Assembly (NCBI GenBank): GCA_020466095.1
Contig: CM035808.1
Span: 41,945,555-42,009,554, forward strand
From: Chlorops oryzae
Lineage: Eukaryota; Arthropoda; Insecta; Diptera; Chloropidae
Reading direction: 5' to 3'
DNA length: 64,000 nt
Shown: positions 10,569-24,400 of the stretch, one piece after another
Layout of the letters: the number at the start of each line of letters is the position of its first letter
How positions within the stretch are numbered: position 1 is the first letter of the stretch
The notes under the pieces: model-generated
Seen by the model: only the letters and a program-made list of their open reading frames with translations
The model's database searches: none
Told to the model about the DNA's origin: nothing
Position numbers and translations under genes: made by a program

Positions 10569-11239
10569 TATATATATATATGTATTTTGTTACCAAGAGT
10601 TTGTGTTATATTCTAAGATATTTTTTATTTTAAAATGGAATGTGTTACAAACAGTCATGTTTAAATATTGATATTATTCTTCGACAATATAAACAAACAA
10701 AGACGCTTGAAAAACCTTATGCACCCTTTTCTCACTCCTGATGAGTTCAAACAATAGAAACAGTTCCCTTTAAGAAATAAATCACAACAAACCATCAATA
10801 AGTAAAAAAAATCTAGGCCACGAGCCCTGAAACGTGGTAGTTCCCAGATGACATCTACCTAAACCATCATTTTTAATTTTTACACATCCTATTTAGGTTT
10901 TTGATATTTTTTATTATTAGTGGTATTCAAGCAGCTGTGGAAATTCGAAAATTTCCACTTTTGCACGAACGACCCTGTTAGCAAGGTGTATAAAGTAGGC
11001 GCGATATTAGCGAATTTTAAAACATTATAACTTTAATTATAAATAGGTAGTTAGTTTAAACAAATTATTTATATATAGATATGGTGGACGCAGTAGGCTT
11101 GGGCTTTACAAATTTTGCACACAACATGGCGCAAATTTTGCCCATCAAAATCGTTGTGCAATATTTGCCCGGCCGCGGAATTTTTTTCCATACAAATAAA
11201 TTTGCACAAACGAAAAATTTGCGGGGGTGCAAAAATTGC

Positions 11240-11410
11240 ACACCTGCTTGAATCCCACTATTGATTGAAGCTAGAATCCTTCTATCTGCGCAAATGGCAC
11301 AGTCTATGCCGATTTTTATCGGGAAATTGGGACGAAAATCGTTCAACATGATCACACTTGTCAGCATCAGAGTTGAAAAATTGCGTTCACACTATCGGCG
11401 TATTGATTGG
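11240..11410 (+). repeat. dispersed repeat shared with 48580-48800
   Basis: Stretches such as CACTTGTCAGCATCAGAG, GATTTTTATCGGG, AAAATCGTTCAA and AAATTGCGTTCA occur here on the plus strand and, in the same order, on the minus strand at 48580-48800. Family unknown. Confidence 0.6.
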
Positions 11411-11420
11411 GGTAAGAATG

Positions 11421-11728
11421 AGGTCTTCTACACTAGGCAATTTTAGTTTCGCAACTCATATCGAATTCTCTTTTAGAGTTGCTTTCGTGTCTACATTGGG
11501 CCAGAAACTCGAGTTGCTCGATCGTCAAAAACAACCCCGACGCCACTTTCACGTTTTAAAGTAAGAAAGAGATGACATTTTCACGTTTGAAAGTAAGAAA
11601 GAGATGCACAAAATTGCCTGTACGAACAACTCGCGACAGCAATTTTCCCCTTACCTTCCCCGTATCTCGTCTCTCCTACAAACTCGCGAGTTGCGCTACT
11701 AAAATTGCCTAGTGTAGAAGGCCTCAAT
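11421..11728. mobile_element. MITE with 28-bp inverted repeats
   Basis: The left end GAGGTCTTCTACACTAGGCA continues ATTTTAGT and is mirrored at the right (ACTAAAATTGCCTAGTGTAG then AAGGCCTC). It is about 308 bp; AAT occurs on both sides and may be a 3-bp target duplication. It sits within or beside the dispersed repeat at 11240-11410. Confidence 0.8.
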
Positions 11729-11729
11729 T

Positions 11730-13638
11730 GGCGCATTGCGCAGAGAGTGGGATCCCGGCTTAAGTCGAATCTATTTCGTTCAAGAAAGCATTCGCCGAAG
11801 CTTTAAAAAAATGAACCCTCCCAAACAGAAAAGTCCATAAATAAAGTTTTAAAAATGCAAAAAAAAACCAGCAAAATAAGTTCTGTAGTTTCAAGTTTTA
11901 AATTATATTTTATTTTATTTTATATATATATATATATATATTTTTATTATATAGTATTTTCAACTAAAAGGGAAACATCCCTCAGTTTGGCAGCACTGTT
12001 ACAGCTTTTCACCACAGCCAAGGAAAACTGTTATGCCCAACTAAGAATTTAAAGCATTCGAGTTCAAATTGGAATCTCAAAGAGGAAAGACCGCCGGACG
12101 GTCGTGCTTCAAATCGTTCTTTAAAACAAACGTTGCTCTAACGCACAAAAGGATAACGGATGCTGTTTCAAAGTTAATCTATTAAATTAAAAGAAACGAA
12201 AGCACTTAGAAAAAAATTTAAATTCGTGGAAAAACCAAAGGAATTCAATTAAAAAGTATTATAAAAAGTAAAAAAAAAAACACAGCTAAAAAATTCGAAA
12301 CGAAACGATGGTTTAACTTCCGCATTGGTATCCTTGCAAATTTTTTGGTGTACACACATATTTGTATGCCGGGAAAATCGGGTGTGTGTATTGTAGGTCT
12401 GGTGCGTGTATGCGATATTGTGGATGTGTGTGATGGCCTGGAAAAGACGTTCACGAGCGGGAAACTCCCTCTGACCTAGCAGCAACGGCAGCAGCGATTG
12501 TGTGTAGTACAACCAGCAGCAGCAGCAGAAGCGCGCACCTACAACCAGCAACGAATACAACAGCGCAACAACAAAAACAACGAGAGGCACAACAACAACA
12601 GCAATAACAATAGGAAAACAGTGAGAGCCTTTTAGCAAATACATACAGAGCAAAAAGGACATTTTACACTATCCCTTTCATTCGTTTTTACGTCTTCGTG
12701 TCCATTGTACACAATCGAAATTGACTCAAAAGGATTGATGTGCGAAAAGATGGAAGAGTACGACAATTAAGTAGAATTCTTTAGTCACCAAATCATCATA
12801 AGCATATGTGTGCACTTGTGGTTCTCTATTTCAATTAATTTCACTTCATCTCATCTCGTCTCGTCTCGTCTCGTCACATCTCATCTTTTGCGTTTTTATT
12901 TATCCTTGCTCTCACACCTTTTTCGTAGGTATTTGTTTTACTACGCATTTTTGTTGCTGTTGGTGTTGTTTCTGTTGTTGTAAATTTTGTTGTTCGCTTT
13001 TCAAAAGGGTGTATGCGCTAGTTTGTGGTCTTTGATTACTGTTAAGCTGTCCTCCCTGCTGCCGCTGCTGCCAATACTGTATGGAGGAGGGTTGCATGGC
13101 TCCTTCCCCATGTTTTTGACGACGTACTCAAGTGGTTGTGTGACGTTTTTGCCTTATTTATTACGCATCATAGCATAAATTGCTCCATCCCTATTAGATA
13201 TATCCCCGCCTCGGCAAGCATCGTCCAACATACTCGTATAAACAGTAACAGTAAAACCATAAAAATTTCGTGAAACGTAAGGGGTCCAAGTGCGCGCGCC
13301 AAGCCGAATTGTGTTACGTAGTAGGATACAGAAAAATGTGTTTGTGTGTGTCGCGCTCTCGATTGCAATTCCAGTAGTCAAATTTTTTCAGGTTCTTGAA
13401 CTCATTGAAGAATGAAATAAAAAAAAAAGAAAAGAAAAACCGGAAGTGAATATTAATGTGCTAGATAGAGCCGTGCAATATTTGTTCGAAGTCTTTTCTT
13501 AAATGTCGTTGATCGAGTGTTCAAATCTGTCCAAGCAGGCAAGTGACCCCGCTCCGAGTCATTCATCGATCGTGTAAGAGAAAATTAGCCGTAAAACAAG
13601 AAACTTTTTAACACTTTAAATAACACGTTGAATGCAAA
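11730..13638 (+). promoter_or_regulatory. upstream region and leader of the long otopetrin transcript
   Basis: This stretch has no supported coding exon. It is richer in CAG/CAA runs (12480-12620) and in GC than nearby intergenic DNA, as expected for fly 5' leader and promoter sequence. A CTCGT pentamer array lies at about 12848-12876 and CT/TGTTG-rich DNA at 12950-13000. The transcription start cannot be fixed; the leader must extend to the ATG at 13639. Confidence 0.4.
12845..12890 (+). repeat. CTCGT/CATCT pentanucleotide array
   Basis: Tandem CATCT and CGTCT pentamers, with three near-perfect CTCGT units in the middle: a simple-sequence repeat upstream of the otopetrin gene. Confidence 0.7.
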
Positions 13639-15458
13639 ATGGATAGCTCTCCTGATTTATCGCTGAAACTGCGGCGCGGTTCTAGTGACTCGCGGGATAA
13701 CTTTTATATGGACTTCGCCCAAGGCATTGACTCAGATATAGAAGAGGTTGATAATAGTGTTGTGGCACGCCAAGCTCAGCAACTTCCAGCACAATTACCG
13801 CCGAACGGTGACGATGCCGACGATGAAGAGTTAGTGGCTTTGGCTGCTGCTATTCCACCGCCAGTCTTACCGATGTCAATGGCTATGGCACCACCGCAGC
13901 CATTGCCAACAGTTAACGAACAAGATGATTTACCACCAACACCACCGCCGCATCAATCGGACACAGCTGTGTCTTCGGGTCAAGGTTCGCCGAACACTTC
14001 AGTTCTGGAAATGATACCGCCACCATTGCCGCCATTGCCATCGAATTATTCCTATGTGCATGGTAATGGTGCTCATGGTGGTGCACCAGAAGATTCAGAA
14101 TCTCCACCGATGACAAGATCACCATCAACATCACCTTCACCACCCGAAAGTCCCCAAGCAGTTATGCGAAGACCAATTTCATCGCAACCAATTCCAGCTC
14201 CACCACCAAATGTTACATCTCCACCTTCACGTAGATCACTGCTTCCGAGTCCACCAGTAACTTCACCACCTTCGCGACGCTCTCATATTGGTAGTCCTCT
14301 AGTCATTTCACCACCGATCTCACCGCCACCATTAGTTCATCACAGAAAATTGTCTACAACTCCAACACACTCTGGGTCACCACGAAGCGAAGAGCTCGAT
14401 GCTGGTGATACGGTGCCATCGAGTCCACCGCCAGAATTTGGCGAAGCTAATGATATGGTTGCCGCTGTACTTGCGGCTGCAGCAGAGACATCAGCATTTG
14501 AGATAGAACAGGCCGTTTTGCAAAATATGGCTTTCCAAGGGACAGACGAAAATAAGTCCTATGAGGAGGATGAGTCGACAACCATCACTACGCCACCTAG
14601 TAATGGTTACTCTGCTTCATCGATAGTTGCGCCACCAGCTGAGCAATTTGGCGACATGGATGACGATGGTGGAATGATTTTGGCTGATATACCACCACCG
14701 GCTGGTATGGAAGATGAAATGCCCGAAGAGCCACCCGAAGAGGAATCAGGTGAAAGAACACCAGTATCAGCAGAGCCACCGCAAGAAGAAGTTATAACTG
14801 ATGAGCACAAAACAGAAGACACACCTGCAGAAGAAGTGGTTGAACAAGCGGAAACACCAACGCCACAACGAACTCCCAGTGGTTCGGTGTCATCGAAAAG
14901 AAGTGCCAGCGCTCAAGGTGTTGGCAGTCGTGGTCCCAGTCGGAGTGCTAGCCGGAGCGGTAGCCGAAGTGGAAGCCGCAGCGGTAGCCGCAAATCAAGC
15001 CGAAGTGGAAGCATGCGCGGTAGTGTAGCCTCACGTGGCGGAAGTATAGCTGCCGGATCAATTGCTTCCGGCTCTGGCTCTGTAGTGTTAGGATCACATC
15101 CAATTTCAGCGGGCGCTGCTGTGTCATCGCCACAAACTTCAATAAAATCAATACGCAGCCAAGCGTCTGTAAAATCGCCACCTATGTCTTCGAAGAGCTC
15201 AACCAAGAGTCCACAATTTTCGGCGCGAGTGCAAAGCCCCCCCGAAGGAGACAGTCCACCAGTGATGCCATCACCACCGCCAATGATGCGCGTCTCTTCG
15301 CAAATAAAAAGTCCACCCGTCATGCACAGTCCTCCGCGCGTCACAAGTCCCCCAAGAGTCTATAGTCCGCCATTAGTGAGCAGTCCGCCGATGTCAAAGG
15401 CCGAGCTCAATGCCATTGATGTCGAAGAGGTTAAGGAAACGCCAGCAGACAAAGCCGG
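13639..15458 (+). CDS. OtopL: otopetrin alternative first coding exon A
   Basis: Starts ATGGATAGCTCTCC and runs 606 codons plus two bases to a GG|GTAAGC donor, phase 2. It encodes a long cytosolic N-terminus predicted to be disordered: acidic near residues 30-70, Pro-rich SPP/TPP clusters (90-230 and 530-590), an Ala-rich helix-like patch near 275, and SGSRSGSR repeats near 430-465. GC content is clearly above the flanks. Intron 1 of this form is 21.7 kb. Confidence 0.9.
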
Positions 15459-18400
15459 GTAAGCTTAAAAGCCTAAAAGGCACTGAATTCGAAGATTTAT
15501 TTATTTAACGCCACTTTTGTTCCCATGGTTTGATGAACTTTCGACTGTTTGCTATAAGAATAAAGCCCTCTCCCACTACCCACAGACCGCCCGACCCACC
15601 AAACGACCAAGCCACGGTGCCACCGTATGACTGACTGACATCATAGAATTGCAATCGATATTACATGAAATGCTAATGACTGACTGCTTGGCAGACTGAT
15701 AGGCGATGTCAATGCACTGCAATCACGACGTTGCATGGCTTGGCATCCTTTTTTTAATGCACTTTTTTTCCTTCCTGTGAATTGCATGTCATCATTTATT
15801 AATAAGCTTCAATGCTGCCTTCGAAAAGCACTGTAGGCCTGCCGTTCCAGGCGCGAAAGTTTATATCAGAATGTTCAGTGTAAAGCAGTCTATGAATGAA
15901 ATGATTTCATTCCGCACACGGGAATTTCCGACAGACTTGGCTGAGTGGGTGGTTAAATGCTGTTAAGTTAACTTTTGAGGGTAGATCATTAGGTTAATGG
16001 TTTAATGGGACTTAGTATGGAATGTTAATGGTTTTGATTTAATATGTCCCATAAAGGGACTGCTGGCGAATATGTTTTGCACCGATGTCTGCGAATATAT
16101 TTCTTTTATGAGCTTTGGATTTCATTGGGAGGTGCAAATAAGAATATCAATAATTAAAATAATAGAATTTATCCCTTCTGTCTGAATCCATTGAATGTTC
16201 ACAAGTAATTACCAAGCTCAGACCTCAATTTAATAAACTAAAAATGTTTGTCTATTTAAAAACAAATTGATATAAACTTAATCATTTACCAGTGGAGCTT
16301 ATTTGTGGACTGAAGAAGATCGACAGAGTTCTTAAAAACCTTGTTTGAGATGCTTTCTAACATTTGGAAGACTGTTTTATGACAAGATGCATATGGGGCA
16401 TTTCACGTCAAGTGTACCCGCAAATGCGACATTTTTAATATTTTTTAAAATAATTTTAAACGAAAGCTGAACTTTTTTTCTATAAAATGACATCTTAAAC
16501 AGGATGGGATCTCCCAAACTAACGACTCAATGGAGGTGTAGAACCCAGCGCGACCCACGCGCCAAGCACGCAGAAGCCGCTATTCAGCTGTGGCTGCTGA
16601 ACTTCTCAAGTTGATAAAGCTGAATAGCGGCTTCTGCGTGCTTGGCGCGTGGGTCGCGCTGGGTTCTACACCTCCATTGAGTCGTTAGTTTGGGAGATCC
16701 CATCCTGTTTAAGATGTCATTTTATAGAAAAAAAGTTCAGCTTTCGTTTAAAATTATTTTTTTAAATATTAAAAATGTCGCAATCGTCGAAAAATTGCTT
16801 ATAAAAATAAAAACCGTTTTTTTGTGCATCAATAATAATTTCTGGGAATTTTAATATTTTTTTTTCGGAAAGAGCAGACAAAAATCTATAAAAATCTTTT
16901 ATCACATTTTGTTCATTTGCTAATTTGCGAGACGTAGATTTTTTTGAATACAAAAACGACCGAAAGTTTAACACCCTGTATCTAGACACCCGGTCAATAT
17001 TTCCTCTCCTCCTTTTGCATAATTCATGTACTCTCATAGCGCAACATTTCCACCAAGTTTCATCGAAATCCCAGGTATAAAGTTTTTTGAGCGGGTACAC
17101 TTGACGTGAAATGCCCCATATACGAGTCTTTTTCCAGGCCCCTTGATGATTAAAAAGCGATTGATAATTTGCACGATTATAAGAAGACTTGAAAACAATT
17201 CTTCCAATATGTTTCAAAAACAATTCGTATTCAAAGTACAAAAACAAAACATAGAGCAATTGTCAATTAATCATGTAGGGGATTGAAATATGATTATTCA
17301 ACCTTGCTATGTTATATTTCGCGCAATATAAATCTTAAAATTGAGTTGACTGGCATTTGACTTAAAAGTTGTAAACGACAAAAATGCCTGACTTTTGATT
17401 TAGCAAACACGATGTCGACGGGTGAGCACAGGACTAGAAATCGAGAGCTCCGAGATTCAAATCCCAAACAATCGGAATCAAATGCGAGGAGAAAGAAATA
17501 TAAATGAATTTATATGAAGAAGTGTATTGATTCATCAATAATTAATTTTTTGTTTATAGCAAACGATTGCAAATAAGTATATCTCGGGAAAGACACGAAA
17601 ACGATATCAAATATGAGTCGAAAATGATAGCAAATAAGTAGGAATCAACAAAGACTCCTAAATGATCACAAATATGAGTCAAAATAGACTCGAATATGAT
17701 AACGAATATGACTCGAAAACGACTCGCAAATGATATCAAATACATATGACTCCTCAAGAAGAGTCGCGGCTAGGGTTCCATTTTCTCCCGACAAATTTAT
17801 CATTTCTGATCAGAAAACGAACGCATATTTGAGCCCATTATTTTGAAAGTGGTATAAGTCATTTTAACCATACAAAACAATAATTCCTTTTAGATATGGT
17901 TATAATTTTCACAACTATAATTAATATTTGTTTGTTGTCACTACTTTACTGTCGAAAAATCATATTCCATAACGCAAAAATATTTTTTAATCCTTTGAAA
18001 TGCAAAACTCTTAATATATCAAAACAAGAAAAATATGACTTATACCACTTTCAAAATAATGGGCTCATTTGATTATTTTAATCAGAAAGACGACTCCAAA
18101 AAGACTCGCTTTTGATAAAAAATTAAAAAACTTCTAGCTGGGAAAGGACATATAAACAAGAATGAAAAATCTTCATTTGCCAATATTCGAAATTATTCTA
18201 AATATTTGTATGCATACTTCTGGGTGCTGAATTAAACTTTTCTGTTGTTCTTAATATTAGGTATCAAAAAGACTTTTTGCATCTTGAAATTGAAAATTGG
18301 TTGCAAATCTTGTCGGTTGCCTCCTTATCTTTAAAATCCCCTTGTAAAGAGTTAAATTCTCATATCCATTGGGTACCGCGTAGCGAAAATACGAAGACAA

Positions 18401-21400
18401 AAACGTAGAAATTCTTCTGGGCAAGTGACTTTTCCTAAAAGATAATCGCCTTAAATTGAAATACACACCCAAACAAAGCAAATACATATTAATGTGGTGC
18501 TTCACAACAGAAAGTTAGGTTTCTCCCCTTCCCCAAAAAAACCTAAAAACTTCACAAAAGGTGCAGTTAAGTATGCTAAGCTTTCGAGGATATATATTCT
18601 TTTAGCATATGACCCTCAAGAGGGAAACTGAATATGTTATTGGATTGCTTTTGTGTGCCCTCAGACGGCGTGTTTTTGTTTCGTTTCCTTTCGCTTTCAT
18701 ATTCAAGTGTATCCATGACGTACATACGTATGTATATATGTATGCAAATCGGAAAAAATGCACATAAGCAAATTCAATGCGACAAAATACAAAAAAAAAA
18801 AACAAAAATGGATAAAAATTAAAGCACGTAGTCTCCTCGCTCATCCCATTTGATTTATTCTTTCATTTTCGAAGTAATTTTATGCCTCCATAAAATAGAA
18901 TTATTTTTCAAGGCGCAGGATTACGCAGTATTTTAACGCCTTGCAAAAAGCAACAACAAAAATTAGTTTGAAATTGAAACAATATTTTTCGTTAAAAAAT
19001 TAAATTTAACAATTCTTCTCGACTCACAGTGGGTAAATAATTATATGAGCAAAGCGCTTTCAAGTAGTATTTTATAGTGTTGCAACGGATATTGTATCCA
19101 GCAGAATCCCGGATAGTGCATCCGGCAGAATGCCGGATACCGGATATCCGGCTGCCAGATATTAAATTTGTTTGTTATATATTTTTCGGGTTTAAGACCA
19201 TATTGAACGGCATAGCAATGATCCTGAGTGTTGCCGTTTGGTAGAAAAAATTTTTGGAATTTTTCTGAGAAAATATTTGCGGAACTGCATCCAGTTTCCT
19301 CCAATCACTCCATTTTCAAATCAGCATTCGAAGTAAATACAACATAGAAAATAATTAATGTGAGATATCCGGCGGCCGGATATAGATTGTATCCGGCTGG
19401 ATACTAAATTTAAGGCCGGATAGGCAGGATAGACCGGATAGTGGCCGGATATCCGTTGCAACTCTAGTATTCTACTTGCGCTTGCCAAGTAGAAATTAAG
19501 AAATACGAAAAGAATCGAATGACTTAATGAACTTTCCAAGAGCATTTTTTCTTTTTGCCCTTAGTGTCCAGACAATTTCTAAGTTGGAAAAAAAATCTTT
19601 ATGTAATTATAGCTTAGCAGCCGTAATAATTTTTTTTAAACAAATCTAAAATTAGTCTTGGAAGCTGTAAATATGGCAAAGGGAAATTTAAATAAATAAC
19701 GGGAAAATTAAGAAAAAAACAGGAAACAGCATGATCCCTCCGAATAAGAAAGGTTAAATTCCGAGAGCAAATTGTTATTGAATTTCCACGCGAGCCGGAA
19801 GTTAAAATTCATTCATGTGTTAATTACGCTATTAAGTCGGAAAAGTTTTTTACGTTGGGCTTTCCAATTTTGGAGCGTGAAATTGTCGAAACCACAAGGA
19901 ACGAAGACGCGGCAACAGTCTCGAAATTGGTGGAGGATTTCGAACATTATTCGAGGGGTATGGGAGCAGAAAAAATCATAAGGCACGTCTGCATAGCGTC
20001 ACATGTCACAAAGAAAGAGTGGCGGTATCCAACTGTTGTCGGTTGTACGAACTTTCCGACGAGCAATCGAAAGTCACCCTTAAAATGGATAAAGAAAACC
20101 CCTTCATTATAGCCTACTGAAATTCATGCGTTTACTGCTGTGTCTCGTCGTGCCTGATGGACGCAAAGCAACATACCTACATACATATGTATAATAAAAC
20201 ACACTTGAAACGCGAAACTTGGAAATTGCAACAACTAGAACAACAACAGCAACAGAAGAATAGAAGAAAAACAAAAACGAAAATCATAACAATATCAACG
20301 TGACTGATGCCTTCGAAAGGCGTTGCTGTCGTTTGGCAACGAAGGGTGCGCGGCAATATTAACTTCAGCCGTTAAAGACAAACAGAAATCATTTTGGTTT
20401 TGCGCTTTGAGATTTCACGGTTGAAATCATAAAGTCGAAGGCTTGAAATGTTCTCCAACGATAAGCTTGTCTCACTTATGCCTGCAATAAGGACAAGAAA
20501 ACCAACGAATGTATTTAGAAGGCATTAGAAGGAGCGAGACTATTAGGAAATTTCATGTTTTTTATTGCAATGTAAATAGAAAATGCAAAAAAAGGGGGTA
20601 AGAATCATGGAACGACACTTTTTCTGTGTGAGCTTTCCCCCCTCCCGAACTCGAACTGCCTTTTTTATTGTCCTCATGCCACTTTGACTTATTCTATTGC
20701 GCAGCAGGACCCATTGTGGTGCACATAATGGGGTAGAATAAAATTTCGCATATGTTCATGAGATCTTGAATAGCGAATAAAATGTTAAGGACAACTTTTG
20801 AATAGTTTCAAGGAAAGAAACATTTTCTAAAAAAAAAAAATATTTTTAAATCCTTTTAAATTTTAACATCCATTCGATTGTTAAAGCGAAAGAAAAATCG
20901 TATATAATTCGGTATATTTTCGTTTTCCTCACTGAAGATCACATCTCGGTTCAACACCCTTCATCGCGAGAAACTCTTAGTCCCACACAAACCAAAAATA
21001 ACCAAATGAACGTTACGTATACGCAGAGCTGTGCATGCAACAAAAAAGAAAGAGTGCATATGCTTGTAAATACGATTATGCAGATTTGATTCGACTGCAA
21101 TTTTCCGTCTCCCTTATTCCTCGTCCTTATTGCGCTCTTGTTTTTGTTGTAGTCGTACTGCTTAGAGCACTACAATTAAATAATGCGATGGCAACCTCGC
21201 AACTTACGACTTCCCCAACCACGACGCGTCGTGTTGCGTCATTGAGACAGTAAATTTTATAAACTATCTCCAGCGACATGTTGAACGTATTCCTGGGGAT
21301 ATGGCTTATGGGGAGGAGAGCACATAATTATGCGAACGTTGCTGTGCTATCTTGTATGGTTTAATGGCCTCTGATGGGTGGGCGTGAGCGAACAGCTCTC

Positions 21401-24400
21401 GCGTTGGTGTAATAAGGCAAAGATCCTGCGGGCAAACCGTTGAATACGTGTTATTGCGATTAGGCTTTTAAGCTCTTAAGACCTTCATATGTGCATACAG
21501 ACATAATGTGTGCCAATTCGCAGAAATAAGGCTTAAGCAAGCAAAATAAAAGCATAAATAGAATAAGGGAAAAAAGTTCCTTAAGCTTGGGCTGCATTTT
21601 AATTGAAGCTTTTTTAAGTAACAGTAAATAAAAAAAAAAAACTCACTTGAAATCCCCTGAAGCAGGCAACAATTTTTTTATTTTTTTGATATGAATACTG
21701 ATGAATACTGAAATGTTGCAAATAATCAAAAAATTTAAAAAACTTACTCTGCCTTCTGAGTATGAAAGCACATTGAGTTAAAAAATTCAAGTGCAATCCT
21801 TGACTCAAACGTGATAATCCTCTTAGAATTTTCTATCAACATCATTCCAACTTCATTTGTATGCAAGAAAAGTGCACTTACTCAAGTTTCTCGTACATGT
21901 GTATGTATTTTGTAGCTCTTTAAATCTATTTCCTGCAATTCCTCTTTTGCTCCATTCAACATGAAGGCCCATGGAAGGTAAATCTGTAAAAATGGCTTCC
22001 ATATCTGTTGAATGCCTTTACCGCGTTACCTTTGTTTCACATACAAACACGCACAAGTGCCAAATACATGCACATATACATTGACTGTACATATGTATGC
22101 ATACACATACATTCATATGCAGTCGAATGTGCTGCTTTGTGTGACACGTTTGAAAAATTGCTAACTTGTTAAAAAGAATGAAAAATGAAACAGGGATCTA
22201 AACACAGGTTATCAACCTAGCATGTTTCGCCTATCGGCATTGAGAACGCACAACTGAAGCATCAATGCCAAAAAGCACTTTCTGCAGCAATGAGCAAAAA
22301 GCTTGGTAAAAAGGCAAAGAAGAAACGAAAAAATCTCATGTGAAAAAAGTACCTTGTATACGCGTGGAATAAGTCAGCTTATCTGTATTTCGTTTGCTTT
22401 AAGTTCGGAATTCTTTTGCTCCTTTTCGGCTCTTCGGTGAAATGCCTTTGACAAAAAAAAAAAAAAAAATAAAAACAAGAATGGGAAATAATACTTTTCG
22501 AAATGGCAATGTTGCCATTATTTGTTCAAATTTACGAGTATGGGTCTTGTAACTTCGAATAGTCACGTCGATGCTTATTTGTAACTTTTCTTTCGCTGTC
22601 ATTGTTCAAGACAATCGGCGAGTCCTTTACCATATGCGGATAGTATATTACATACGGAATGTTGAATTTCACGCTGAGGTGCTTAGAGGAGAAAGTATTT
22701 CAAGTATGTATTTTAAGTGGCAAAAACTCTTAGAAATTTGTTGTAAAGCAATATCCATACATGTAGGATAAGTCTTGCTTAATCTAGTGACTTTGAAGTG
22801 GAGCGTCATTGAAACTATTCACAAGGACTTTAGGGCTTATTGGAAAAAGAGAAGGAGTTCTTGAAAGAAATGACAGTGATGAAAAACGGTAAAAGAAAAT
22901 ATTTAAATTCACCACCTAAGGGTATGCAATAGAGTATTTGAAAACCAATTGATTTCATTTTAAGCCTTTATAAACGGAGCTGAATTGAGCCTTTAAAACT
23001 ACCCACACATCTTTCAAAACCCTTCCTATAGATGTGAGTAAATGGGCAAACCTACAAGAGTGAACAGCTTTATCAATATCTGAAGTATTCGGAATGTTTA
23101 AATGCATACTTTTGGGTGCTGAATGTAAATATTTTCTGTTGCCCTAGTGATGAGTCTTCAATTGAATGCTAAAAGAGTCCTGCGGCATTAAAAGTAAAAT
23201 GCAGTTAACCTTTAATATTGTATTTCATATAATTTACAAGAGTCTGCTGGAGATATGGGCATATGAACAGCAATCTTTACGCATACGATTCATAAGAATT
23301 AAGGCTCAGTTACTCTTGATTGAACGTAACTTAAGTTTACTTATATAATCAGCTGAGTTGATATGTTTAGTTCATTTTATATGGGATCAGTCACTGAAAA
23401 CTTAATTTGACTTAAGATAAGAATCTGTGGAAAACAGATTTCACTAAGTTAAGTTAAGTTACGATCAATCAAGAGTAACTTAGCCTTTAGGCAACCGACT
23501 TCCATCTTACATTGCGTTTGAATGAAAGAGCGCCATCATATCATCAAGTCATCTTGTCATATCATATGTCTCTCGAATGCTTATCCATGGATTTCTGCAA
23601 AGCTAACATAACCATTAAGAAGACATGCTTTCAAAACGGATTTGCATGTAAAAACGTTTGCTGAAATCTCCAGAATTGTTGTTGAAATGTTGAAAAATAT
23701 AACCGCGGCTGAGAGACATAAAACAGTGAACAGAGCCAGCCTGTCGCCAGAACAGAGAACCATATCCTTTTATGTTTACATTTGTCAAGGCAATGTGTCT
23801 ATTTTTGTTCAAAATTTTTACATTTCCTTTTATTAATTTTATTTTTCCTACTACAGTAAATACCGATTGTTTTGTCTAGTAACTGATATAGCAGAAAACA
23901 TCCATAAATGACTCAAAATTTTTATGACACCCTCGTAATTTATCTTATAAAAATTCTTTTTTTCCACTCATCCATTAAAATTATGCAAACGAGTTTATCG
24001 TGTCTGGGTTGCTTTGCTTGAATTGCGAACTTCCAGCTTTTTTAAAATTTCCATTTAAAAATTCCATATGAAGTGTCGTAGTGTGGATGGATGTGGAAAT
24101 GATTACGTGTATGTATCAACATTTATGTGTATGTTAATTTATTTGTATGCTTGCATATAGTGCTTTCTTTTTGTACTGCTTTTACTCTGGATTTTTACAC
24201 TTAGCTTTTCAGCGAACCATTTCTCACTTACACCTACTAATACTCATATGTACATACATATGTGGCTAAAAAATAGGAAGAATAAAAAAATGAAAATATA
24301 AAATTCAATAAAAATGTTTGCCAACAATCGTTTTATCACTCGACAACGCGCCGCAGTGTCTATTTGTGACAATTTACCCCTCATTGAATATAGCAACAGG

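Noticed and set aside
12912..13097. Gln-rich minus-strand ORF
   Set aside because: Arises from TGTTG-rich leader DNA; no start context or homologue.
17395..17460. tRNA-like sequence with GATTCAAATCC B box
   Set aside because: No convincing A box or stems; too degenerate to list as a tRNA or SINE.
21035..21253. 72-residue plus-strand ORF in otopetrin intron 1
   Set aside because: No domain, no splice or promoter support; composition like surrounding intron.
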